A stretch of DNA of 64,000 bases from contig NZ_FNKU01000001.1 of NCBI RefSeq assembly GCF_900100365.1, forward strand, positions 868,001 to 932,000, written 5' to 3'. Within the stretch, counting starts at the first letter, position 1; each line of letters starts with the position of its first letter. The notes below the pieces were generated by a model. The model was not told where the DNA came from. It searched no databases and worked only from the letters and a program-made list of their open reading frames with translations. Source of the stretch: Pseudomonas cannabina (GTDB lineage: Bacteria; Pseudomonadota; Gammaproteobacteria; Pseudomonadales; Pseudomonadaceae). The position numbers and the translations under genes are program-made. Of this stretch, positions 15,674 to 25,517 are shown in pieces.

Positions 15674-18600
15674 TCAGCTACCCACTTCTATTGTGCTCAA
15701 CCCGTTGCCCTGTCGACGCACTCTGATTTGCACCGGAATTCGTTCCTGCATTTCCTGTACGTGGGAGATCACGCCGACTTTGCGGCCCTGTGCCTGCAAG
15801 CCGTCAAGGGCGTCGATCGCCAGTTGCAGCGATTCCGGGTCGAGGCTGCCGAAGCCTTCGTCGATGAACAGCGATTCGATGCGCAAGGTGCTGGAGGCCA
15901 TCGACGCCAGGCCCAGTGCCAGGGCCAGCGAGACGAGGAAGGTTTCCCCGCCTGACAGCGAATGCACCGAGCGCAGTTCGTCGCCCATTTCGGTGTCCAT
16001 GACCAGCAGGCCAAGCATGCTGCCGCCGCGTTTCAGGCGGTAGCGGCGCACCAGTTGCCTGAGTTGTGCGTTGGCGTGATGGACCAGCAGGTCGAGGTTG
16101 TAGGCCTGGGCGATTTTGCGAAACCTGTCGCCCTCGGCCGAGCCGATCAGCGCTGCCAGTCGTGCCCAGCGCACGTACTCGCTGTTGGCTTCGCTGATGC
16201 GCGTTTGCAGTTCACTGTTGGCCGTCCTGCGGCGTTGGTCTTCGCTGAGTTCTGCGCGCAGGTCGGCACACTGCTGTTCGCTCTGCGCCAGGTGTTCCTG
16301 AGCCTGTTGCAGTTCGGTCGACAGTTGTTGGTCGTCGCTCAAATCGCTGTGCTGCGCCTGATGCTGTTGCAGGCGTTGATCACGTTCCTGCAGCAACACT
16401 TTGTCCTGCTCCAGGGCTTTTTCCGCTGCGTGTAATTGCTGGCGGAGCTGCTCGACGTGCGCGTCATCGTAAGCCAGCAAGGTATCGAGCGCAGCGTCAT
16501 CCAGTTCTGGATGCTGCCCGCGCCACTCGCTGATCTGCACCTCGAGTTCCGTCCGCTCATCCTGCAACGCTTGTTGCTGTTGCTGGCCGGATTTGAGCTC
16601 GGCAGCCAGCTGAATCAACTGACGTTGAGTGGCCTGAAGCGTCTGCGTTGCCGATGTCTCGTTCTGACGGGCCTGCTCGATGGCATTTTCCAGCGCCTGT
16701 TGCCATTGCTCGGCTGTGGCATGCTCGCCCAGCAGGTCCGCCAGTACCTGCTGACGGGCGTGTTGTTGCTTGCCGAGCCGAGTGACTTCAAGGGCCAGTT
16801 CGGTCTGGCGTTGCAGGCGGGCTTGCTGTTCGATCTGTTCCTTCTCGATCTTCTGCTGGCGTTCGCGCTGTTCCTGCTGCTCTTCGCTTTGCTGCTCCAG
16901 CTGATCCAGCCGCTGCGTCACTTGCTGCTCGAGCTGCATGACCGTAGCCGATGCGTCATTGCGCAGGCCTTCGAGCACCTGCGGCGAAACCAGCGGCTTG
17001 AATGCAGCCAGTTCTTCTTCCAGCCGCTGCTGATCGGCTTCCAGTTGCTTGAGCTGGTCGGCTACGTGGCGCGTGGCGGTCTGGCTGGTTTCGGTTGCAG
17101 TCTGGAGCTGCTGCTGCAAGCGAGCCGCGTCTTTCTGCAGGGTCAGCAAGGCCTCTTGGCGTTGCTCGTCGCGGGCGATGACGTCGTTCAACTGGCTCAA
17201 CTGCTGGCTCAGCCAGGCGTCACGCTTGTCTGCATCGCGATCCAGCAATTGAGCGGCGAGCGGATGAGCCTCAAGGTCAGGTGCCAAGGCCTGGTGACGC
17301 TGAATCATTTGATCGTGCTGGCGCAGCAGTTCTTTCTGCCGGGCGATCACGCCGCCGACCTGTTCACGCAACTGATTGCGCTGCTCGGTCAGCAGGTCCA
17401 TAGCCTTCTGCGCGCTGGCCTGCTCGTTGTCGTCGTGCCGAGTGAGGCTTTCGAGCAGCGCTTCCGGCTGATGCCAGGGGTGTTCGACGCTGCCGCACAC
17501 CGGGCAGGGCTGGTCATCCTGCAACTGCACGCGCAGTTCCTCGACACTGGCACTGCGCGCCAGACGCTGACGTTCCAGCAGTTGCCGGGTGACGCTCAGG
17601 GTCTGCTCGGCGACGGCCAGTTCGTCGCGAACGCGGATGCCTTCGCTGTTGAGCTGGTCGCGTTGCTGCTGGGCGCTTTGCTGTTGCTGCGCCAGATCAG
17701 CGAGCTGACGGTCGACGTCCTGCTGGCTGGCCCACAGGCGGGTCAGCCCTTCGAATGCGCGCTGTTGCTTGCGATTGTCCTGCAGCAGGCTGCCGAGAAT
17801 CTGCACCTGCTCGGTCACCGCTTCGACTTCGCAATCGGATTCCCGGTAGAGCAATTCCAGTGCGTTGCGCTGCTCGGTCAGTTGTTGATCGGCTTCGCTG
17901 GCGCGCTGTTGCAGGGCAGGCAGTTCCTGCTGCCCATGTTTGAGCCGGTTGGCGATCAGGGTCAGTGATTTCAAACGGTCACGCCACGCGCTCCACGCCT
18001 GGGCCAGCGGGGCCAGTTCGCTGCTGTGTTGCAGTTGTTCGGCGATACGCTCAAGGCGTTGCGCAACCTGTTGCTGCTGGTCGAGCAAGGTTTGCAGGCT
18101 GGCCTGGCCCTGAGTGCACAGCTGCCCGGTGTGATGATGCAGATCGGTGGCTTTGGCCAGCTCCTCGGCCAGATGGTTCAGGGTGTTCTGCGCGTCAAAC
18201 GCCTGCTGCAACATCGGCTTTGCGCTGCCGTGCGCTTGCTGGGCCGTCAACAGGCTGGCTTGTGCATCTGTGCGGCGGGTTTCCAGTTGTTGCTGCTGGT
18301 TCTGCAACGATGTCTGCTGTTGCTGGTGTTGGCTGATTTGCTCGGCCAGCGGGGTGAGCTGGGCAATCAGCGTGGCCTTGCGGGTAAAGCGATGGCGCTG
18401 CGGGCCAAGGCGTTCCAATTGCGCAAGCGTCTGCCGCTGAACGCTCTGCTCGTCCCAGGTCTGCTGCGCACGGGTCAGGCTTTCTTGAGCCGCAAGTCGT
18501 TCATCACGCAGGCGGTGCAGCTCGATCAGCCATTGCTGCTTGAGCTCCAGTTGCCGTTGTTGTGCCTGACGGGCTTTGAGCTGCTGCTGAGCATCATTGA

Positions 18601-19318
18601 AGCGTTGTTCAAGTTCGGCCAGTTGTTCCGGGGCCAGCGGGACGATATGACTGGCCTGCGCAGTCAGGGTTTTCAGCGCTTCTTCAGCTTCTTTGCTCTT
18701 GCTGTAGGCGCGCCGACCGAGCTGGCTGTAGATCGCGGTGTTGGTCAGCTTTTCCAGCAGCTCGCTGCGTTCCTTGTCATCCGCCTTGAGGAAGGCGCTG
18801 AACTCGCTCTGGGCGAGCATCACGGCGCGGGTGAACTGTTCGAAGTTCAGGCCCAGACGGCTTTCGACCAGTTGTTCGAATTCACGCTTGCTCTGGTTGC
18901 TGAGGATCTGCTCGCTGTCCAGGTCGGTGAGAATCTGGCGGCTGGCCTGGAGCTTTTTAGTGGCGTTGTCGCGCGCGCGATTGGTTTCCCAGCGCGCACG
19001 ATAGCGGCGCTGGTCGATACCGATGAAATCCACCTCGGCGTAACCACTGCCGGTGCCGCGTCGCAGCAGGGTGCGCGGGTCGCTGGTGGAGATGTCACCG
19101 TCGATGTCCGGCACCTTGGACTGGCCGATATTGCTCAGCCGCGGAATCGCGCCGAACAGCGCCAGACACAAGGCGTCGAGCAAGGTACTTTTACCCGCGC
19201 CGGTCGGGCCGGTAATGGCGAACAGCCCGGCGCTGGCCAGCGGCTCAGCGGTAAAATCCAGTTCGAACGGGCCTGCCAGCGAGGCGAGGTTTTTCAGGCG
19301 AATGGCCAGAATTTTCAT
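15674..19318 (-). CDS. sbcC: Exonuclease subunit SbcC
   Basis: A 1214-residue SMC-like ATPase. Walker A GPTGAGKS is at residues 37-44. Two very long Gln/Leu/Glu-rich coiled-coil arms flank the zinc hook CPVC at residues 605-608, almost exactly mid-protein. The C-terminal lobe carries the signature HSLSGGETFLVSLALALG and Walker B LFIDEGFGSLD. With SbcD it forms the Mre11-Rad50-like nuclease that opens hairpins and cruciforms and trims DNA ends. The ATG overlaps the sbcD stop by 4 bases (19315-19318), indicating translational coupling. Length and motifs are complete. Confidence 0.97.
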   Translation of the reverse strand: MKILAIRLKNLASLAGPFELDFTAEPLASAGLFAITGPTGAGKSTLLDALCLALFGAIPRLSNIGQSKVPDIDGDISTSDPRTLLRRGTGSGYAEVDFIGIDQRRYRARWETNRARDNATKKLQASRQILTDLDSEQILSNQSKREFEQLVESRLGLNFEQFTRAVMLAQSEFSAFLKADDKERSELLEKLTNTAIYSQLGRRAYSKSKEAEEALKTLTAQASHIVPLAPEQLAELEQRFNDAQQQLKARQAQQRQLELKQQWLIELHRLRDERLAAQESLTRAQQTWDEQSVQRQTLAQLERLGPQRHRFTRKATLIAQLTPLAEQISQHQQQQTSLQNQQQQLETRRTDAQASLLTAQQAHGSAKPMLQQAFDAQNTLNHLAEELAKATDLHHHTGQLCTQGQASLQTLLDQQQQVAQRLERIAEQLQHSSELAPLAQAWSAWRDRLKSLTLIANRLKHGQQELPALQQRASEADQQLTEQRNALELLYRESDCEVEAVTEQVQILGSLLQDNRKQQRAFEGLTRLWASQQDVDRQLADLAQQQQSAQQQRDQLNSEGIRVRDELAVAEQTLSVTRQLLERQRLARSASVEELRVQLQDDQPCPVCGSVEHPWHQPEALLESLTRHDDNEQASAQKAMDLLTEQRNQLREQVGGVIARQKELLRQHDQMIQRHQALAPDLEAHPLAAQLLDRDADKRDAWLSQQLSQLNDVIARDEQRQEALLTLQKDAARLQQQLQTATETSQTATRHVADQLKQLEADQQRLEEELAAFKPLVSPQVLEGLRNDASATVMQLEQQVTQRLDQLEQQSEEQQEQRERQQKIEKEQIEQQARLQRQTELALEVTRLGKQQHARQQVLADLLGEHATAEQWQQALENAIEQARQNETSATQTLQATQRQLIQLAAELKSGQQQQQALQDERTELEVQISEWRGQHPELDDAALDTLLAYDDAHVEQLRQQLHAAEKALEQDKVLLQERDQRLQQHQAQHSDLSDDQQLSTELQQAQEHLAQSEQQCADLRAELSEDQRRRTANSELQTRISEANSEYVRWARLAALIGSAEGDRFRKIAQAYNLDLLVHHANAQLRQLVRRYRLKRGGSMLGLLVMDTEMGDELRSVHSLSGGETFLVSLALALGLASMASSTLRIESLFIDEGFGSLDPESLQLAIDALDGLQAQGRKVGVISHVQEMQERIPVQIRVRRQGNGLSTIEVGS

Positions 19319-20559
19319 GACTGTTCGCTCTCCTGCTGGACTTCACGCAACAGCGTGGCGAAGTCGGTAAGGGTCTGTTCGTCCACCTCGCTGCCATAAT
19401 TGTCCAGCCAGGCACGACTGAACAGTTCCTGCGGGCTGAGCTGGTCCAGCTCGATCAATGCCGTGTCGCCGTCACTGCCGTCGGCGCTGCCTTTGCCGGC
19501 GTACTCAGCGCCAATGCGCACCAGCCGCACGGCTTTGCCTTGCAGGGCGGTCTCGATCTGGTTGCGCAGGTCCGGTTGCGGCTCGTCCAGACGCACGCGT
19601 ACTTCCAGCCAGGGTTGACGATCCGGGTCAGCGAGCAGGTCGACGTCGGGCAGCGCCTTCAGTTGCACCAGCAATTCGGCCAGCGGTACAGGCCCGAAGC
19701 GTTGCAGGTTGACGGCGCGGGGGATCAGCAAGGGCTCGACGCTGGTCAGGGCTTCGCCGTCGCAATTGATTTCCAGAATCTGGTGCTGATAGCCGATTTC
19801 CGAAAACGACAGCGGGATGGGCGAGCCGCTGTAACGAATGCGCTCTTCGCCATTGACCCGTTGCGGCTTGTGCAAATGGCCCAGCGCGACATAGGTGATG
19901 CTCGGTCCGAATAGGCTGGCAGGCAGGGCTTCGGCGTTACCGATGATCAGACTGCGTTCGGAATCTTCCGAAACCGATCCGCCGGCCATGTGCGCGTGGC
20001 TGATGGCGATCAGGGCCTGACCCGGCTGGCGCTTGAGATTGGCGGCCTCGATGAGTAATTCATGCACCCGGCCGATACCGCGCAGGTAATCATCGCCCAG
20101 GGTCGGGCCGGTCACTTCGGCGGGGCGCAGGAAGGGCAGCGCCAGGCACCAGGCTTTAATGTCGCCATGGGCGTCGGGCAGTGGCAGCAGCAGGCGCTCG
20201 ACATCCAGCACGCCGTCGTTCAGCCACATCACTCTGCCCAGCGCATGGGTGCGCAAGCGACGCATCAGCGGGGCAGGCAATTCGATGCGCGAGCCCGAGT
20301 CATGGTTGCCGGCAATCATCACGATGGTCAGTAACGGTTGTTGCTCGTGGGCGTTGACGATGAAGTCGTACAGGCGTTCCTGAGCTTTGACCGGCGGGTT
20401 GACGGTGTCGAAGATGTCGCCCGCGATCAGCAGCACATCAGGCTGTCGTTCGGCCAGACGGGCCAGCAGCCAGGTCAGAAAGCAGGCGTGTTCGAAATCC
20501 CGCTCCTGACCGTGCAGGTTCTGACCCAGGTGCCAGTCAGAGGTGTGAAACAGACGCAT
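19315..20559 (-). CDS. sbcD: Exonuclease subunit SbcD
   Basis: A 414-residue Mre11-type phosphoesterase with the metal-binding motifs in order: DWHLGQ (residues 8-13), GDIFD, GNHDS, a His block SHAHM and GHLHKPQ. These ligate the two Mn2+ ions of the nuclease site. It is the first gene of the sbcDC pair, 42 bases after batD on the same strand, so read-through from the bat operon is possible. It supplies the nuclease activity of the SbcCD complex, which also cuts long palindromes such as those noted elsewhere in this window. Confidence 0.97.
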   Translation of the reverse strand: MRLFHTSDWHLGQNLHGQERDFEHACFLTWLLARLAERQPDVLLIAGDIFDTVNPPVKAQERLYDFIVNAHEQQPLLTIVMIAGNHDSGSRIELPAPLMRRLRTHALGRVMWLNDGVLDVERLLLPLPDAHGDIKAWCLALPFLRPAEVTGPTLGDDYLRGIGRVHELLIEAANLKRQPGQALIAISHAHMAGGSVSEDSERSLIIGNAEALPASLFGPSITYVALGHLHKPQRVNGEERIRYSGSPIPLSFSEIGYQHQILEINCDGEALTSVEPLLIPRAVNLQRFGPVPLAELLVQLKALPDVDLLADPDRQPWLEVRVRLDEPQPDLRNQIETALQGKAVRLVRIGAEYAGKGSADGSDGDTALIELDQLSPQELFSRAWLDNYGSEVDEQTLTDFATLLREVQQESEQS

Positions 20560-20601
20560 TGGTTTACCTTGTCGTGAAGAGGGAATGCCTGCGCTGCATC
20601 C

Positions 20602-22260
20602 TCACTTGGGATACAGCGGCGGCAACCCGGCATCGCCTGCCGGGTCTTGAATACGTTCGGCGGCGGGCAGTTTGCGCACGGCGCGCCACAGGTCCTGGCC
20701 CAGCCACAGTTTGCCGGTCTCGCTGTACAGTGCACCGTTCAGACCGTCCAGCGCATCGGACAGCGGCACGAAGCGTGCGGCCATTTCAGCCAGGGTTTCC
20801 GGCTGCTGACGGGCCCAGGCATCGAGTGCCTGGCGAGTGCCTTGCGGGTCATTGGCCATGCAGGCACGCTTGAGGTCGTCCAGCACGGTACGCGGGCTTG
20901 GCCCGGTCTGCACGGTCCGGGCGATTGCCGGTTGTCCGCGGGCGCGCCACCACAGGCCGAAACCCAGCAGCGTGGTGCAGGCAAACAGCAGGGTGCTCGC
21001 CTGCCATGGCCAGACGGGCGGACCGATCACGGTCATGCCGCTCATGTCATTGTTGACCGGCGTGTCTACCGCCAGACCGGGATTGCTGTTGATCTGCAAG
21101 GTGCGCGCGGGCAGGCTGGTGTGTTCCAGATAATCTTCGCGGGTATTCCACCAGGTCACTTCGACCGCGGGCAGGTCAATAGCCCCGGCACGCGCGGGCA
21201 CCAGCGCTTCGCGTTCCTCACGGGTACCGATCAGGCCGCGCTCGCTGGGCAGGTTGCGCAGTTGCGGCTGGTCCGGATAACGCCGCAGGCCGGGCACGTC
21301 GGTGGCAGGCAGCGGCGGCAATTGCGCACCGGCCAAGCCTTCGGCCTTGAGGGTCAGGGTACGCGTCAGTGAATCGCCGACCTGAGTGCTGCCGGGCTCC
21401 GGGCTCCAGTTCTCTTCAAGGTTGATACTGCGCGCCGGCAGCCAAGGGGCATCGGCTGGATAGCTGGCGGGTTTGGGCTTGACGGTCAGCGTCACTTCGG
21501 CGGATTTGATCCGCACCGATTTGCCCGGCTGCGGGCCGAACGGATTGGCTTCCTGGCCTTGCGAGCCTTCGGCAGGCGTCTGTACCAGTGTCGCGCTAAA
21601 CACTTGCGCCGGCAGGGTCAGCGCGCCGCTCTGCTGCGGGTAAATCGCGTAGCGCGTTTCGATCACGCCATGGCGCACGCCGTTGATCAGCTTTTCGTAG
21701 GTACGCGGGTCGCCCAGTTTTTCGACCCGCGCGTCCGGCACTTGCAGCGGGCTCAGGCTGCTGTCGTCGAACAGCGACACCGAATGGTAGACGCGCAGGG
21801 TCAGAACAGCCTGCGCCTGAACATAGACGCTGTCCTGATCCAGGCTCGATTCAATGAAGATGGGGGCCTGTTGATTGCTCGGCTCTTTGGCCTCGCTCTG
21901 CACGACCTGCAAGGTCAGTGGCTGGCTTTTCAGATCGCCCAGTTGCAGGGCCGGAATCACCACGCTGCCGGTTGCCCGCGGCAGCAGGGTGACGATCCAG
22001 CGCGTGGTCGCCTGGCTGTTGCCGTCCAGGGTTCTCAGGCTGTTGAGCTGACGCGTGTCGCGCACCTCGAAGCTGCCCTCCAGTACGCTCATGTCCGGCT
22101 TGCCGAACTGGGTGACGTCATCGGTTTCCAGTGTCAGTTCGACGGTTTCACCCGCGCTCAGGCGTGTGCGATCGACGCTGGCCGTCAGTTGTGCAGCCTG
22201 CAATGACAGCGCGACCAGGCCCAGGAGCAGGCCGGTCAATAGGGTGTACACGCGACTCAT
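20602..22260 (-). CDS. batD: BatD family protein
   Basis: 552 residues from the ATG at 22260, chosen because ATGA there overlaps the stop of the upstream batB by 4 bases; the open frame continues upstream inside batB. Signal peptide (MSRVYTLLTGLLLGLVALSLQA-AQLTASVDRTRL), several Ig-like strand-rich segments (SAGETVELTLETDD; QDSVYVQAQAVLTLRVYHS), a transmembrane helix near WPWQASTLLFACTTLLGFGLWW and a cytoplasmic tail. This is the standard BatD layout; the protein is thought to act with BatA/BatB in envelope stress tolerance, mechanism unknown. Last gene of the MoxR-Bat operon. Confidence 0.88.
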   Translation of the reverse strand: MSRVYTLLTGLLLGLVALSLQAAQLTASVDRTRLSAGETVELTLETDDVTQFGKPDMSVLEGSFEVRDTRQLNSLRTLDGNSQATTRWIVTLLPRATGSVVIPALQLGDLKSQPLTLQVVQSEAKEPSNQQAPIFIESSLDQDSVYVQAQAVLTLRVYHSVSLFDDSSLSPLQVPDARVEKLGDPRTYEKLINGVRHGVIETRYAIYPQQSGALTLPAQVFSATLVQTPAEGSQGQEANPFGPQPGKSVRIKSAEVTLTVKPKPASYPADAPWLPARSINLEENWSPEPGSTQVGDSLTRTLTLKAEGLAGAQLPPLPATDVPGLRRYPDQPQLRNLPSERGLIGTREEREALVPARAGAIDLPAVEVTWWNTREDYLEHTSLPARTLQINSNPGLAVDTPVNNDMSGMTVIGPPVWPWQASTLLFACTTLLGFGLWWRARGQPAIARTVQTGPSPRTVLDDLKRACMANDPQGTRQALDAWARQQPETLAEMAARFVPLSDALDGLNGALYSETGKLWLGQDLWRAVRKLPAAERIQDPAGDAGLPPLYPK

Positions 22261-23972
22261 CGGGTCTTTTCCTGATGTTGCTGTTCGTAGCGGAACTTGC
22301 GCCGCAGCAGTTCGCCCGGATCGTCCGGAATCTGTCGCAGCCATTGTTCCAGTTCCTGACGCCGCTCTCCGGTGATCGCACCGTCAGCGGGCTGGATCGG
22401 CGGGCGAGTGGTTGGTTCATCGTCCGTCGGGTCAGCCGCCGTCGTCTGACCACGGGTGTCCGGTGGCAGGCTTTCACTGGTGCCTGTCTGACCGGACCGC
22501 GACGGGTTCTGATCAGCGGGCGCTGCGCTGCTGTTAGGGTCCTGCGAAGCTTGCTGACCTTCCTCGCCCTGATCCGCCTTGCTTTGCTCGTCCTGCGCCG
22601 GTTTCTGGACATTGGCCTGATCCAGCAGGCGTTGCACTAGTTCCCGGTTGCTCAGCGCGGCGGTGAGGTCTGGCTGGCGATCCAGCGCCTGCTCGTAGGC
22701 ATCCAGTGCGGCCTCCAGTTCGCCACTGCGAGCCAGGGCATTGCCACGATTGTAGTGATCCGCCGCGCTGTTGCCCTCGGCGAAGCGCTGCGCGGCGCTG
22801 GCGTAGTCGCCAGCCTGATAAAGTGCCACGCCTTTCCAGCGTGAATCTTCAAAGCGCTGCGCGGCCTCGGCCGGTCGATGGTGTTCCAGCAGGCGCTGGC
22901 CCTGTTGATCGGGGCGCAGCCACAGGTCCTGGAATTCGAACGCCTGGCTGGTTTGCGGCACCATGAATAGCAACGGCAGGCACAACAACCAGCCACGCCG
23001 CCCGCCGAGAGCGGCGATCAGCAGCAGCGGTAGCAGGAACCAGTGGCCCTGATCGGCCCAACTGTCGAGCTGCACGATCTGGCCATCATTGCGCAGTTGC
23101 CGAGGAGCGGCCAGCAGTCCGAGGCTGTTCAGGTCTTCATCATCGGTGCGTACCTGACGGTAGTTGCCGCCGACCTGATCGGCAAAGTCGCTGAGGCTGC
23201 CGCTGTCCAGGCGTGGCACCAGAATCGCGCCCTGATCATCTTTGAGCAGGCTGCCGTTTTCCTGAGTGACTGGCGCGCCCTCGGCGGTGCCGACGCCGAG
23301 GATCAACAGCGGCGGCGATTGGCCGCGCAACGCTTCGCGGATGCCCTGACGCTCCTGTTCGCTCAGCGACGAGGTGATCAGCAGAATTCGGCCCTGTCCC
23401 AGCGCGCCCTGTTTAAGCAGGTGCAGTGCTTTGTGCACGGCCAGATCGGCGCGCTGGCCGGTCAACGGCATGATCGACGGCCTGACGGCTTCCAGCAGGT
23501 TATGGCTGGTGACCAGATCATCGGAAAGCGGCACCAGCGTGTGCGCGCTGCCGGCATAGACGACGACCGCCGTCTGCGCGTCGCTGCGTTTTTGCAACAG
23601 GTCCAGCAGTTTGCGCCGGGCCTGTTCCAGACGCGTGGGCGGCGTATCGGTGGCGAGCATTTGCGGGGTGAGTTCAAGTATCACCACCAGCGGGTCGACC
23701 GGTTTCTGGCTGATCTGTTCGACGCGCTGCCAGCTCGGGCCGAGCAGCGCAAGCAATGCCAGCAGCCAGGCCAGCCCCAGCGCGAGCCACGGCAGTTTGC
23801 TGTTGCCGCCGCGTCCACCATTGAGCAGCACGGCATGAAAGTGGGTCGGCAGCAGCATCTGCCAGCGCCCGGCGCGTTTCTGCCGGTGCCAGAGTCGCCA
23901 GATCAGCAGCGCCAGCAAGGGCACGATGAGCAACCATAACGGGCGGAACCAGTACGGCCAGAGCGCAGTCAT
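22257..23972 (-). CDS. BatB-type VWA protein fused to TPR repeats (BatB/BatC)
   Basis: 571 residues from the ATG at 23972, which overlaps the batA stop by 4 bases; the frame is open further upstream but inside batA. Two N-terminal transmembrane helices (WLLIVPLLALLIW; WLALGLAWLLALLALLG), a von Willebrand A domain, another membrane helix, then TPR units (FEDSRWKGVALYQAGDYASAAQRFAEG; DHYNRGNALARSGELEAALDAYEQAL), and a Gln/Asp/Ser-rich disordered tail. In BatA the metal site is DVSGS; here the equivalent segment reads VVILELTPQ, so the MIDAS appears degenerate. Fused BatB-BatC architecture is common in gamma-proteobacteria. Confidence 0.87.
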   Translation of the reverse strand: MTALWPYWFRPLWLLIVPLLALLIWRLWHRQKRAGRWQMLLPTHFHAVLLNGGRGGNSKLPWLALGLAWLLALLALLGPSWQRVEQISQKPVDPLVVILELTPQMLATDTPPTRLEQARRKLLDLLQKRSDAQTAVVVYAGSAHTLVPLSDDLVTSHNLLEAVRPSIMPLTGQRADLAVHKALHLLKQGALGQGRILLITSSLSEQERQGIREALRGQSPPLLILGVGTAEGAPVTQENGSLLKDDQGAILVPRLDSGSLSDFADQVGGNYRQVRTDDEDLNSLGLLAAPRQLRNDGQIVQLDSWADQGHWFLLPLLLIAALGGRRGWLLCLPLLFMVPQTSQAFEFQDLWLRPDQQGQRLLEHHRPAEAAQRFEDSRWKGVALYQAGDYASAAQRFAEGNSAADHYNRGNALARSGELEAALDAYEQALDRQPDLTAALSNRELVQRLLDQANVQKPAQDEQSKADQGEEGQQASQDPNSSAAPADQNPSRSGQTGTSESLPPDTRGQTTAADPTDDEPTTRPPIQPADGAITGERRQELEQWLRQIPDDPGELLRRKFRYEQQHQEKTR

Positions 23973-25030
23973 CCGCGTGACCTCCAGAGTCGCCCGAAGC
24001 GCTCGCGCCAGCGAATGGCACGCAGCCGGGCGAGCAGGCGCTGCACCGCGTTGTTTGGCCACAACTCGCGCAATACCAGCAGGACACTGAGCAGCAGGGC
24101 GGCGCCCAGCGGCCATTGATAAAGCACCTGCGCCGGACGCGCCTGAGTGGGTTGTTGCGCGACGGGCTCCAGTGCGTCCATGGCGGTGCGGATCTTGTCC
24201 AGCTCGGCACCGTCGCGGGCGCGGAAGTACTGACCGCCGCTGAGGCTGGCGATGTCTTTGAGCGTCGGTTCATCGAGATCGAGGCTCGGGTTGAGGCCCA
24301 GCACGCCTTGAAGGGCGTTTTTATCCGGGTCCGAGCCGATACCGACGGTGTAGATTTTCACACCTTCGTCAGCGGCCAGGCGCGCGGCGGTGATCGGATC
24401 GATCTGCCCGCCGTTGTTGGCGCCGTCGGTGACCAGCACCAGCACCCGACTGTTGGCCGGGCGCATGCGCAGGCGTTTGAGCGCCAGGCCGATGGCATCG
24501 CCAATAGCGGTGTTCTTGCCCGCGATGCCTATTTTCGCCTCGTCGAGCCAGACCCGCACGGTGCGCCGGTCATAGGTCAGCGGTGCCTGAAGAAAGGCCT
24601 GAGTGCCGAACAGGATCAGGCCGACCCGGTCGCCTTTGCGGCCTTCGAGAAAGTCGCCTAGCAGTTGCTGAACCAGCACCAGTCGGCTGACTTCATCGTT
24701 TTTCCACTGCATGTCCGGGTAATCCATCGAGCCGGACACATCGACCGCCACCAGCAGATCGCGCCCGCTGGCCGCCACTGGCAGCGGTTCGCCGAGCCAT
24801 TGCGGGCGCGCGCAGGCGATCAGCAACAGCAGCCAGATCAGAATCACCGGTGCCCGCTGACGCCAGATCGGCAGGTTGGTCTTGGCGCGACGTCCGCTCA
24901 GGCCTTCGAGTTCACTGAGGAAGCTGACCTTGAGCGCCGGTTCGCCGCTGTCGGCGACCGGCAGCAGAATCCGCATCAGCCACGGCAAGGGCAGCAGAAC
25001 GAAGACCCAGGGCCAGGCGAACTCAAACAT
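23969..25030 (-). CDS. BatA-type VWA domain protein
   Basis: A 353-residue membrane protein with an N-terminal hydrophobic hairpin (WPWVFVLLPLPWLMRILL; PVILIWLLLLIACA), a cytoplasmic or periplasmic VWA domain with an intact MIDAS motif D97-V-S-G-S101 and the downstream Thr/Asp block LVTDGANNGGQID, and a C-terminal helix (WPLGAALLLSVLLVLREL). The intact metal site contrasts with its BatB neighbour. It overlaps the DUF4381 gene by 8 bases and batB by 4. Probable client or partner of the MoxR ATPase encoded upstream. Confidence 0.9.
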   Translation of the reverse strand: MFEFAWPWVFVLLPLPWLMRILLPVADSGEPALKVSFLSELEGLSGRRAKTNLPIWRQRAPVILIWLLLLIACARPQWLGEPLPVAASGRDLLVAVDVSGSMDYPDMQWKNDEVSRLVLVQQLLGDFLEGRKGDRVGLILFGTQAFLQAPLTYDRRTVRVWLDEAKIGIAGKNTAIGDAIGLALKRLRMRPANSRVLVLVTDGANNGGQIDPITAARLAADEGVKIYTVGIGSDPDKNALQGVLGLNPSLDLDEPTLKDIASLSGGQYFRARDGAELDKIRTAMDALEPVAQQPTQARPAQVLYQWPLGAALLLSVLLVLRELWPNNAVQRLLARLRAIRWRERFGRLWRSRG

Positions 25031-25517
25031 GCTTGCGAATCCAGGTGTCGACCGCCTGGGTCAGCCCGCTGATGGCCTTGTCGTCCAGTTTGCACTCGGG
25101 CTTGTAGGCGCCTTCGACCAGAATCATCCAGCGCGTCAGGCCGGCGGCGGGGCAGCGGTTATCCAGAAACGCCAGCCATTTCCGGCCATTGAGCGTGTGG
25201 CTCTGGCTGTGCGGGTAGTGGTTGCGGCACAGGCGCTTGAGCAGGCCGTTGATCTGTTGCAGCCAGGCACCGGCCGGCGCACCGTCATAGGGTTTGGGCA
25301 GGCTGGCCAGCTCCGCCAGAGCGGCGAGGCGTACCGGGTCCAGGGGTTGTTCGCTGCGGCTCTGGCTGGCCTTGACCGGTAACAGCACGCGCAGTCGCCA
25401 CATGCCCCAGGCCGCCAGCGGAATCAGCAACAACAGCAGCCACCAACCGGGAGCGGGCGGCCAGAAGCCGACTGCCTCGGGGGCAATCAGCGGCTGAAGC
25501 TGATCCAGCGGGTTCAT
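25023..25517 (-). CDS. DUF4381 domain membrane protein
   Basis: 164 residues: a short N-terminus (MNPLDQLQPLIAPEAVGFWPPAPG), one membrane helix (WWLLLLLIPLAAWGMWRL) and a soluble domain with NGLLKRLCRNHYPHSQSHTLNGRKWLAFLD. This is the usual small DUF4381 member of MoxR/Bat operons, between the DUF58 and VWA genes, overlapping both (4 and 8 bases). Function unknown; its place in the operon points to the same envelope complex. Confidence 0.88.
   Translation of the reverse strand: MNPLDQLQPLIAPEAVGFWPPAPGWWLLLLLIPLAAWGMWRLRVLLPVKASQSRSEQPLDPVRLAALAELASLPKPYDGAPAGAWLQQINGLLKRLCRNHYPHSQSHTLNGRKWLAFLDNRCPAAGLTRWMILVEGAYKPECKLDDKAISGLTQAVDTWIRKHV

Noticed and set aside
23043..23939. Long open frames on the strand opposite the bat, sbcC, gdhB and acnB genes
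   Set aside because: They are antisense shadows of GC-rich coding sequence, with His/Gln/Arg-rich translations and no ribosome sites.
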